6,502 bases of DNA from Thioploca sp. (GTDB taxonomy: Bacteria > Pseudomonadota > Gammaproteobacteria > Beggiatoales > Beggiatoaceae), in NCBI GenBank assembly GCA_011371325.1, contig DRQV01000027.1, forward strand, positions 1-6,502. The letters run 5' to 3'. This document shows positions 1 to 5,882 of this stretch, piece after piece. Within the stretch, counting starts at the first letter, position 1. Each line of letters opens with the position of its first letter. Both the position numbers and the translations under genes were made by a program. The notes below the pieces were generated by a model. The model did not search any database and was not told the origin of the DNA. It worked only from the letters and a program-made list of their open reading frames with translations.

Positions 1-2203
1 GATTGCGTTGTAAAGTAGTTATTTTAATAATATAATCCTCAGCTTTAGTAATCAAATATTGCAAAGAAGGATTAGCTTGAATTTTAGTATTTTCTGATAA
101 GGCTTCGATCAGGTTTTGGCATAATATAGTAAGTAACTGCTGACGTTCTTGTAATTTCTGCTTGCGTTCCCGCAATTTAGCAGCCTGTCGACGCAATTCA
201 AGTGCATCATGTAACCAAGATCGCATTTCGCTGGCATTCCAAGGTTTTACTCCAGTTTCATTCCAACTGTTTTCCCATTCAACCTGTAATTGAGCTATTC
301 GATTTTCCACAGTATGCCATTTTTTAGTTTGAATTTCTTGCTCACGTTTAGAATTGGCTTGAATTGTTAGTTGAATCCCATATTCAGCAACTCTTTTCGC
401 ATCACGTCGTAACTGGTCAGATAAATTATCGGTATAAAATAAGGATTCTTCAAATAATTTAAAAACTTCATTATCGACGGAGGGTTTTACATTAACCTTA
501 TCCTGAAATGGATATGGCGGTGGAATATCGGAAAATAGAGATAAATTATTATCTTTAGTATTTTCTTGCTTAATTTTTTGCCAAAGTTTTTGCCGATCTT
601 TTCTAGCCTTTATTAAAGATTTTTCTGTAGGAATTTCTCCATTCCAAGATAATGCGTTTATTTTCTGGGTTGATTCTTCATTTTTCTTGCGAGCTTCTAA
701 TAAATGCTCTTTAATTCTTTGTAAATCATTATTAAGTTCATTAAATTGTCGTTCAAAATGCTCAATTCGTTCTATTTTTGGCAATGCTATTTGCTCTAAA
801 CTTTCTATGCTATTATTCCAACTTATTTGTTGCAAACCGAGTTGAATATTTTTAGTTAATAATTTAATTTCCTGTTCATCTTGTTGTTGAGTTTCCTCCA
901 AATCAACATATTTAATTGCTTGATTCAACGCTACTTTTAATATAGTTAAATCAGGAATTACTGGTGGTTTTGCCAAGGTAATTTGTTGTAAGTCAATTGC
1001 TAATTCTTCTAAACGTTCTTCAATATTACGTTGTTTCTCTCGCAAAGTTGGAGCTTGCACAGCTAATTTTTTAATTAAATCTCGTTGACGATTAGTTACT
1101 TGTAATTTTTCAGTAAAATCTTGCAGCTCTAATTGTGGATAAATTTTTTGTAACAAACTACGAGCATCAGCTTCTACGGTTCGCATTTCTGTACGAACTC
1201 CTGGCAAATCACGAGAAGCCTTTTGATGACTACCAAGCCGTCCTCGTAAATCATCGATAGTAGCTTTGTGAGTTAATAAAGTTTGTAAAATATTAATTTC
1301 ATCTATTTGTTTTTGTAGAATATTTATATCTTTACGAGCTTGTTCTTCTTGAGAGGTTGCAGTGCGTAAAACTAATTGAGCTTGAAGACGTTTAGTTGCA
1401 GAATCTTCTGGCAAGATAACAACTTGTTTTAAATCAGCTAATTTTATTTTAAGTTCTTGGCGATATTGTAGTAAAGGCCGAGTTCGCTGAATACGTTCTA
1501 AACGATGATATTCTGCTCGTATAGTTTGCAAATCATTCGTTAATTCAGTATGTTGTAATTTTGCATCATCTAATTTTTTGGCTTGTTCAGCCCATTTATT
1601 AGCTGATAAAGAGTTATCCTGAATTAATTTACAAGCTTCTTTATATATCCGAATATTCTTATTTAATAATGGCTTACTACCACGAGGTTTAAACAATTCT
1701 TCTTTTTCTTTCTCTAATTTTGCTAATATATCGTGAATATTCAAACCACCAGTAGCTGCTTCAAATAAACTTTCCCCAACTTCTCCTCCACCTTCTAATA
1801 ATGCTTCACCACCTTGTCGTAATCTATCATGATTAAAACATGATAAGGCAGTGAATTGAGTTTCATTTATTTTATTTAAAAAGGATTGTAAATTATCTTC
1901 ATTTAAGGGTTTATTATTAATATCTAATAGAGTATTTTTACGACCTTTACGCCGATAACAAGTTAACACTTTACCATCACTTTTTAGTAATTTTGCTCCA
2001 ATGCGTAATTTATCATTACTATGTAAATAAGCATCAGTTGTACGTTCGGGGATTCCAAAAAATAAATAAGTTAAAGCACGGTGCATACTACTTTTACCAG
2101 CTTCATTAGGCCCATAAAGTAAGTGGAAATTACCAGTGGAAAAATCTAAAATTTTATCAGTAAATAGTCCGAAAGCTATTAATTCAAGTTGTAAAATTTT
2201 CAT
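1..2203 (-). CDS. YhaN-family SMC/Rad50-like AAA ATPase (N-terminal 734 residues; C-terminus outside window)
   Basis: I translated the reverse strand by hand from the ATG at 2203-2201; it stays open to the left edge, so the gene is truncated only by the window. The N-terminus (MKILQLELIAFGLFTDKILD) is the usual beta-strand opening of SbcC/Rad50/RecF-type ATPases. A Walker A P-loop, GPNEAGKS, follows at residues 31-38. Residues about 121-152 (SCFNHDRLRQGGEALLEGGG, then EVGESLFEAATGG) and 170-181 (LFKPRGSKPLLN) match the YhaN family (COG4717) as I know it. From about residue 185 on the protein is Gln/Glu/Lys/Leu-rich coiled coil, with family-like landmarks such as LERIQRTRPLL and IPTEKSLIKAR. 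Family members reach about 1,100 residues or more, so Walker B, the signature motif and the second ATPase half should lie beyond position 1. The likely role is ATP-driven DNA binding or repair, usually with an SbcD-like nuclease (YhaO). No nuclease gene lies directly upstream; cdsA does. No Shine-Dalgarno precedes the start. Confidence 0.93.
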   Translation of the reverse strand, partial: MKILQLELIAFGLFTDKILDFSTGNFHLLYGPNEAGKSSMHRALTYLFFGIPERTTDAYLHSNDKLRIGAKLLKSDGKVLTCYRRKGRKNTLLDINNKPLNEDNLQSFLNKINETQFTALSCFNHDRLRQGGEALLEGGGEVGESLFEAATGGLNIHDILAKLEKEKEELFKPRGSKPLLNKNIRIYKEACKLIQDNSLSANKWAEQAKKLDDAKLQHTELTNDLQTIRAEYHRLERIQRTRPLLQYRQELKIKLADLKQVVILPEDSATKRLQAQLVLRTATSQEEQARKDINILQKQIDEINILQTLLTHKATIDDLRGRLGSHQKASRDLPGVRTEMRTVEADARSLLQKIYPQLELQDFTEKLQVTNRQRDLIKKLAVQAPTLREKQRNIEERLEELAIDLQQITLAKPPVIPDLTILKVALNQAIKYVDLEETQQQDEQEIKLLTKNIQLGLQQISWNNSIESLEQIALPKIERIEHFERQFNELNNDLQRIKEHLLEARKKNEESTQKINALSWNGEIPTEKSLIKARKDRQKLWQKIKQENTKDNNLSLFSDIPPPYPFQDKVNVKPSVDNEVFKLFEESLFYTDNLSDQLRRDAKRVAEYGIQLTIQANSKREQEIQTKKWHTVENRIAQLQVEWENSWNETGVKPWNASEMRSWLHDALELRRQAAKLRERKQKLQERQQLLTILCQNLIEALSENTKIQANPSLQYLITKAEDYIIKITTLQRN

Positions 2204-2214
2204 ATAAAGAGGAA

Positions 2215-2220
2215 ATTATA
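2215..2220 (-). promoter_or_regulatory. Possible -10 box just upstream of the YhaN-type start
   Basis: On the minus strand a perfect TATAAT lies 11 bases before the ATG at 2203. No recognisable -35 lies 16-18 bases further upstream. The 11 bases between are pyrimidine-rich (TTCCTCTTTAT) and contain no Shine-Dalgarno. If the box is used, the transcript would begin only a few bases before the start codon and be nearly leaderless. Chance occurrence is quite possible in such AT-rich DNA. Confidence 0.25.
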
Positions 2221-2296
2221 GGGTCAAGGGATTATATTTACCCCTATAAATTATATATAGGGGCGTTACTATTTGATGACATTGAACTATTGACCC
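2221..2296. repeat. Nested inverted repeat between cdsA and the YhaN-type gene
   Basis: The 118-base gap between the two genes holds one inverted repeat inside another. The outer arms are GGGTCAA (2221-2227) and TTGACCC (2290-2296). The inner arms are CCCCTATA (2241-2248) and TATAGGGG (2256-2263), separated by a 7-base loop. All arms match perfectly. The inner stem could fold in the cdsA 3' untranslated RNA, but no U-tract follows it on either strand, so it is a poor match to an intrinsic terminator. It could instead be a protein-binding site, an mRNA-stabilising hairpin or a small dispersed repeat. I cannot choose between these from one copy. Confidence 0.5.
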
Positions 2297-2321
2297 AATT
2301 AAAACTAAATTATCAAATATT

Positions 2322-3122
2322 TTAGCCTAAAAAATGAAATAATATAAGTCCACCAACAAAGATAGGAGCGGCTGAAGTTAAACTGTCAATTCGATCCAGC
2401 ATTCCCCCATGTCCAGGTAATATATTTCCACTATCTTTAATGTTCATTTGTCGTTTGAACATGCTTTCTAGTAAATCACCTAAAATTGATATTGGGATTA
2501 TTACTAAACATAATAAAATGAAATTTAATGATGTAGCTTGTAATATGGTATAACCAATTGCTACAACTGTTCCCATCAATAATGCTCCGGCAACTCCTTC
2601 TAAAGTTTTTCCGGGGCTAACTTTATTAGCCAGTTTCGTTTTTCCCCAACGTTTTCCGGCAAAATAAGCTCCACTATCAGCTGCCCAAATCAATACAAAT
2701 AGAAATAATACTGATTGACCACCATGCTCTTCTCTTAATAATAATAAAGCTATCCAAGCAGGGATTAAAATTACTAAACCTAATAATGCTTTAATTAAAG
2801 GACTAGTTGGTAATAAATCCTGTCCTTGTTGATATTGCCAAGTTAGATATAAAGCTATTAACCACCAGATAGTAGCTATGAATAAAGTATAAATTGCGTA
2901 TTGCCAAAACCAATAACTAGTTAATAGTAATATACCAACCAAAATAACATAAAGATTTCGGGCTAATTTAGTTCGCCAACCACATAAAGCAGCCCATTCC
3001 CATGCACTTATTAATACAAAAATACTTATAATTCCAGCTAATACTTGGGTTGATGTAGTTAATAATATCCAAATTATAATAGGGATTAAAATAATAGCAG
3101 TAATTAAGCGTTGTTTGAGCAT
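2322..3122 (-). CDS. cdsA: Phosphatidate cytidylyltransferase (CDP-diglyceride synthase)
   Basis: This inner-membrane enzyme converts phosphatidic acid and CTP into CDP-diacylglycerol and pyrophosphate, the branch point for phosphatidylethanolamine, phosphatidylglycerol and cardiolipin. The 266 residues are close to the usual family length. They are highly hydrophobic, with about eight membrane segments beginning directly at residue 6. The CdsA signature is complete at residues 220-246: S220, K223-R224, K229-D230, PGHGG at 236-240, D243-R244 and D246. An upstream conserved stretch, AADSGAYFAGKRWGKTKLAN (147-166) followed by SPGKTLEG (169-176), also fits the family. The ATG at 3122 lies inside the end of uppS, giving a 19-base overlap in another frame, so translation is probably coupled. 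A modest ribosome-binding sequence (AGG, about 7 bases before the ATG) sits within uppS. No dxr (ispC) gene follows, unlike in most gammaproteobacteria. Function is essentially certain. Confidence 0.97.
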   Translation of the reverse strand: MLKQRLITAIILIPIIIWILLTTSTQVLAGIISIFVLISAWEWAALCGWRTKLARNLYVILVGILLLTSYWFWQYAIYTLFIATIWWLIALYLTWQYQQGQDLLPTSPLIKALLGLVILIPAWIALLLLREEHGGQSVLFLFVLIWAADSGAYFAGKRWGKTKLANKVSPGKTLEGVAGALLMGTVVAIGYTILQATSLNFILLCLVIIPISILGDLLESMFKRQMNIKDSGNILPGHGGMLDRIDSLTSAAPIFVGGLILFHFLG

Positions 3123-3844
3123 TTTTCAACCTGTTCACTGGTACGTCCAAATCGACGTTGACGAGTAGCAAATGACTCCAAAGCGGTTAGAAACTCAGTT
3201 TTATTAAAATCTGGCCAAGAAGTATCGGTAAAGTACATTTCTGCGTAAGCTAACTGCCATAATAAAAAATTACTAACTCGTTTTTCGCCACCAGTCCGAA
3301 TAAATAAATCTGGCATTGGTAAATCACCCAAACATATATTACTTTCAAACATTTCTGCATCTATATCTTGAGCTTTTAATTTACCGAGTTCGACTTGGCT
3401 GGCTAATTTTTTTGCAGCCTCAACAATATCCCAACGACCACCATAATTTACAGAAACAACTACAGTTAAAGCGGTATTTTGTTCGGTAAGTTTTTCTGCT
3501 TTTACAACTAATTGGCGTAGTTTTTTAGGAAATGGCTCTAGAGCTCCGATAATTTGTAATTTAATATTATTTTTATGTAATTTTTTTACCTCTTTTTCTA
3601 ATGCTATAGTTAATAATTGTATTAATAAACTAACTTCTTGTTGTGGTCGCCGCCAGTTTTCGCTACTAAAAGCAAATAAAGTTAATATTTCAATTTTATG
3701 TTCAACACATAATTTAACCACACGTCGTACTGTTTCTACTCCAGCTTTATGGCCAGCAAAACGTGGCAAAGATTTTTTTTTGGCCCAACGACCATTGCCA
3801 TCCATTATGATAGCAATATGACGTGGGATGCGAGAATCGCTCAT
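3104..3844 (-). CDS. uppS: Isoprenyl transferase (di-trans,poly-cis undecaprenyl diphosphate synthase)
   Basis: This cytoplasmic cis-prenyltransferase adds isopentenyl diphosphate units to farnesyl diphosphate to make undecaprenyl diphosphate, the precursor of the lipid carrier for peptidoglycan and surface polysaccharides. The 246 residues are a typical length. Conserved regions appear in order: HIAIIMDGNGRWA (9-21) with the catalytic Asp15, Asn17 and Arg19; GHKAG (31-35) with His32; FAFSSENWRRP (57-67, reading from LFAFSSENW) with Ser60, Trp64 and Arg66; NYGGRWDI (133-140); and RTGGEKRVSNFLLWQ (183-197) with diphosphate-binding Arg183 and Arg189. Glu202 of AYAE is the usual Mg/Arg-network acid. 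No key residue is missing. The ATG at 3844 is preceded by AAAGAG, a modest Shine-Dalgarno, and by a good promoter, so uppS probably heads an operon with cdsA. The neighbours usual in gammaproteobacteria (frr, pyrH upstream) are absent. Function is essentially certain. Confidence 0.98.
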   Translation of the reverse strand: MSDSRIPRHIAIIMDGNGRWAKKKSLPRFAGHKAGVETVRRVVKLCVEHKIEILTLFAFSSENWRRPQQEVSLLIQLLTIALEKEVKKLHKNNIKLQIIGALEPFPKKLRQLVVKAEKLTEQNTALTVVVSVNYGGRWDIVEAAKKLASQVELGKLKAQDIDAEMFESNICLGDLPMPDLFIRTGGEKRVSNFLLWQLAYAEMYFTDTSWPDFNKTEFLTALESFATRQRRFGRTSEQVEKCSNNA

Positions 3845-3855
3845 TTTTTTACTCT

Positions 3856-3870
3856 TTGTTATCTTAACAA
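3856..3870. promoter_or_regulatory. 15-nt palindrome in the predicted uppS leader (possible operator)
   Basis: TTGTTA (3856-3861) and TAACAA (3865-3870) form a perfect 6-base inverted repeat around a 3-base centre. It sits between the predicted transcription start (near 3880) and the Shine-Dalgarno of uppS, where a bound repressor or an RNA fold could affect expression. Short AT-rich palindromes also arise by chance, so this is only a candidate. Confidence 0.25.
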
Positions 3871-3886
3871 TAGATTATAGTTTTAT

Positions 3887-3914
3887 AAAATATTTATAAT
3901 TATGATGATGTCAA
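3887..3914 (-). promoter_or_regulatory. Predicted sigma70-type promoter of uppS-cdsA
   Basis: On the minus strand a perfect -35 hexamer TTGACA (3914-3909) is followed after 16 bases by TATTTT (3892-3887), which matches four of six bases of the -10 consensus. Transcription would begin near 3880, giving a leader of about 36 bases before the uppS ATG at 3844. The site lies in the only intergenic space upstream of uppS (3845-3961). The -35 is the best in the window; the -10 is weaker, and other AT-rich -10 choices exist nearby. Confidence 0.5.
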
Positions 3915-3961
3915 ATACTTTGTTTCAATACAAGTTTAACATAATCTTAGATGTTATATTT

Positions 3962-5323
3962 TCAAATAGTTTTTTTTCGCATTGCCTGCAATACTATTAC
4001 TATAAATATAATACCTCCTATAATGGAAATCATTCCACCAATTCCCATTAAACCCATGCCTGCAACTTGTTGAATACTATCTAACCCTTGAGCGGCACCA
4101 GCTGTTTTACGTTGTACTCCATAACCACCTGACCATGCTAATCCTAATACATGCATTAATTGCCCAATACCATAGATAGCTGGTTGCCAAACAGCCCATT
4201 TACTAGTAATTTCTCTAAATCCGAATTTTGGCATTAGATGATATGTAATTCCCATGAAAGCAATAGTCACTGCAACAATCGAACCATGGTAATGAGCTGG
4301 AATGGTAACATTACTACCATGAATTAAAAAACCAATTATGCCTCCTACTGCAAATAATAATATGGAAAATATTAATGCAGAACGTTCTGGTTTATTCAAT
4401 GGCACAGTTGGTTTAAAAATACCCAAAGTAATTATTAAACCTAATGGTAAAGTTGCTAATCCACCACCATATTTCATCATATCGGTAAAGATACTCAAAT
4501 TATCCGGGGAATTTACATTATATAAAATATAAATTAATGGTGTAAATAAAGTGGGAAGCATGCCTAAAAAAAGTAGGATAATTGTTATTCGTGGTGTAAG
4601 AGATAACATTACTCCTGATACTGTTGCCAACCATAACCATACCACTAACATTAATTGTGTATGAGTAAATTGTAAGACATGACCACCACCCCAAAATAAT
4701 AATTCATAATAATATTGACCTGTTTCAATTTCTTTTGGAATGCCCAGATAAGACCAGATAATTGCAATCAGAGCTATTAATGCGGTCACTAATGCGGTGA
4801 ATAATCCAAATTCGAGAACTGTTTTAGGATTATTGGAAGTAATATAAGAACCAAGACTATATATAACCAATATACTGAAACCTAAAGCGAATATTCCCAA
4901 TCCAATAAAAAAAATCGGCATTTGTAATACAGGTACATAATTATTCATTAGTGGATGGCCATCACCTAAAAATGGTGCTAAACTAATGATTATAGTACCA
5001 ATTACTGCTAATATAAGTGCTATTTTACCACAAAATAAACAACGAGTTGTAATTAAACTCCATAATACTCCTGCGAATGCCAAAAACCATACTAGTACTG
5101 TTAGATCAACATGAACTACTAAGGCTGTATGAAAAAAATCTAACCAAGGTATAATATCTTGAAATAGTGGAGTTCTGGATAATACTATTAAAATGGTCAA
5201 TAATCCACCGATTATTAACGAACCAACTGCAAGAAAAAACCAGCCGATGGCTAAATTACGAAATGAATCTTGAGGTATTTTTAAAGTAAAATCATTCATT
5301 TTTATAATCAGATTTGTAATCAT
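3962..5323 (-). CDS. Divergent heme-copper oxidase subunit I-like protein (COX1/NorB superfamily), function unknown
   Basis: The 453-residue protein has about 12 hydrophobic segments, the fold size of cytochrome oxidase subunit I. Landmarks align in order with that family. His71 in segment II (LVVHVDLTVLVW) fits a low-spin heme ligand. LLFWGGGHVLQFTHTQ (208-223) fits helix VI, with His215 at the CuB position. IPAHYHGSIV (341-350) matches the helix X 'AHFH' motif, with His344 and His346 as the two heme ligands, followed by YHLMPKFGFR like the usual Y-x-x-P-K-x-x-G-R. LMHVLGLAWSGGYGVQRKTA (389-408) resembles the 'FPMHxLGLxGMPRR' stretch. Two differences stand out. Position 219, where A-type oxidases have the cross-linked Tyr, is Phe. 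The segment corresponding to helix VII (about 250-275, LPTLFTPLIYILYNV) has no His-His pair. An intact CuB site is therefore doubtful, and calling it a working cbb3 or aa3 oxidase would be unsafe. No cytochrome c or subunit II gene is adjacent. The start is uncertain: Met9 (5299) is an alternative, and neither has a strong Shine-Dalgarno. Confidence 0.85.
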   Translation of the reverse strand: MITNLIIKMNDFTLKIPQDSFRNLAIGWFFLAVGSLIIGGLLTILIVLSRTPLFQDIIPWLDFFHTALVVHVDLTVLVWFLAFAGVLWSLITTRCLFCGKIALILAVIGTIIISLAPFLGDGHPLMNNYVPVLQMPIFFIGLGIFALGFSILVIYSLGSYITSNNPKTVLEFGLFTALVTALIALIAIIWSYLGIPKEIETGQYYYELLFWGGGHVLQFTHTQLMLVVWLWLATVSGVMLSLTPRITIILLFLGMLPTLFTPLIYILYNVNSPDNLSIFTDMMKYGGGLATLPLGLIITLGIFKPTVPLNKPERSALIFSILLFAVGGIIGFLIHGSNVTIPAHYHGSIVAVTIAFMGITYHLMPKFGFREITSKWAVWQPAIYGIGQLMHVLGLAWSGGYGVQRKTAGAAQGLDSIQQVAGMGLMGIGGMISIIGGIIFIVIVLQAMRKKTI

Positions 5324-5413
5324 AAAATATCTTTAATAATTAGCTTTATATGGGTTAGAGAAGTGTTTTGATGTTCAAAATTAGGGTCAAAAATATTTTT
5401 GGTAAATAAGATG

Positions 5414-5441
5414 ATTTTATCCATTAAAATATTAGTTCCAA
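5414..5441 (-). promoter_or_regulatory. Weak candidate promoter upstream of the oxidase-like gene
   Basis: On the minus strand TTGGAA (5441-5436) and TAAAAT (5419-5414) are separated by 16 bases, a four-of-six and a five-of-six match to the sigma70 hexamers. The implied leader to the ATG at 5323 is about 84 bases. AT-rich DNA gives many such matches, and the site lies inside the possible small membrane-protein frame at 5320-5516, so this is a tentative call. Confidence 0.25.
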
Positions 5442-5468
5442 GTAAAACAACATTTAAATATGTACTAA

Positions 5469-5483
5469 TGATAACATTTATCA
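5469..5483. promoter_or_regulatory. 15-nt palindrome upstream of the oxidase-like gene (possible operator)
   Basis: TGATAA (5469-5474) and TTATCA (5478-5483) form a perfect inverted repeat around the three bases CAT. The half-sites look a little like FNR or CRP half-sites, but the spacing is wrong: TGAT and ATCA are 7 bases apart, whereas FNR boxes have 4. I therefore do not assign a regulator. The site lies about 150 bases before the ATG at 5323. Confidence 0.25.
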
Positions 5484-5789
5484 CAAGGATTCCAAAAACC
5501 AACTGTCCAACAACATAAAGTTCCTACATATATTTTCAACTAAGTGTATGTTTAAAATATCGGACGTTAAATAACCAATTTTAAACAATTATATAAGAAA
5601 CATTGTTATTTAGCTATTCAAGAAATTGAAAACTGTGAAGATAATAGAATAATAGTGGTATTGGGGGATTTTTAGAACTGGAGAAGCAAAACGATAAGCG
5701 ATAGAAAAAGCACGAATGAAGTTTTTCACTGGATTTCTTTGATTGAAACCACTTTTTTATTGCATTTTATATGTTTATCAAACAATAAA

Positions 5790-5846
5790 CTTAGGTAGTT
5801 CAGAACAAGCGTATTTCTTATATGTCGCTGTTCTGGATTACCTAGG
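5790..5846. repeat. Long imperfect stem-loop, possible terminator of the repeat-protein gene
   Basis: Arms 5790-5811 and 5826-5846 pair over 21 positions, with 18 Watson-Crick pairs, three G-T pairs and one bulged A (5807 or 5808). The loop is 14 bases (5812-5825). It begins 37 bases beyond the stop codon of the minus-strand repeat-protein gene. On that strand the stem is followed by the T-rich TTTATTGTTTG, so it may act as a Rho-independent terminator. However, the three G-T pairs become A-C mismatches in minus-strand RNA and fold better in plus-strand RNA or single-stranded DNA. It is also longer than most terminators. A mobile-element end or a structured RNA is an alternative. Confidence 0.6.
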
Positions 5847-5882
5847 AAGGATTAGTAAAATCTTAATTATACTCATTTAAAA

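Larger units (their letters stand above)
5324..5882. other. About 560 bases without a convincing intact gene
   Basis: I read all frames here and found only short open frames, typical of AT-rich non-coding or decayed DNA. The stretch holds, from low to high position: the weak promoter candidate (5414-5441), a palindrome (5469-5483), a possible frameshifted small membrane-protein gene (5320-5516), short frames without recognisable motifs (around 5571-5672 on the plus strand and 5610-5756 on the minus strand), and a strong stem-loop (5790-5846). No transposase motif, terminal inverted repeat pair, target-site duplication or tRNA is visible. It could be the remains of a lost gene or mobile element, but nothing proves it. 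Confidence 0.5.

Noticed and set aside
2968..3171. 67-codon minus-strand frame overlapping the start of cdsA and end of uppS
   Set aside because: It is a shadow of two certain genes in another frame, with no motif.
3937..3956. TAACAT / ATGTTA inverted repeat just after the oxidase-like gene, considered as a terminator
   Set aside because: The stem has only 6 pairs, almost all A-T, and no T-run follows on the minus strand, so it is too weak to call.
4338..4532. 64-codon plus-strand frame inside the oxidase-like gene
   Set aside because: It is the antisense shadow of a convincing membrane-protein gene, with no ribosome-binding site or motif.
5465..5539. 24-codon minus-strand frame from a TTG, rich in Cys and Trp (CCWTVGFWNPCDKCYH), with a zinc-site look
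   Set aside because: It has a TTG start, no Shine-Dalgarno, very short length, and it overlaps a better-signalled frame. It stands out in composition only and could be chance.
5571..5672. Plus-strand stretch of about 33 codons ending at TAG 5670-5672 (around KKHCYLAIQEIENCEDN)
   Set aside because: It has no start codon and no motif, and its length is expected by chance in AT-rich DNA.
5742..5749. ATTGAAAC, the typical 3' end of many CRISPR repeats
   Set aside because: It occurs once, with no regularly spaced second copy, so there is no array.
5610..5756. 48-codon open stretch on the minus strand with fairly protein-like composition (around KNFIRAFSIAYRFASPVL)
   Set aside because: It has no ATG, only an internal GTG, no ribosome-binding site and no family motif. 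Overlapping short frames on the other strand are equally open, so it is at most a relic.
5790..5846. Integron attC site interpretation of the long stem-loop
   Set aside because: The arms lack the RYYYAAC and GTTRRRY core sites of attC, and no integrase or cassette structure is visible.
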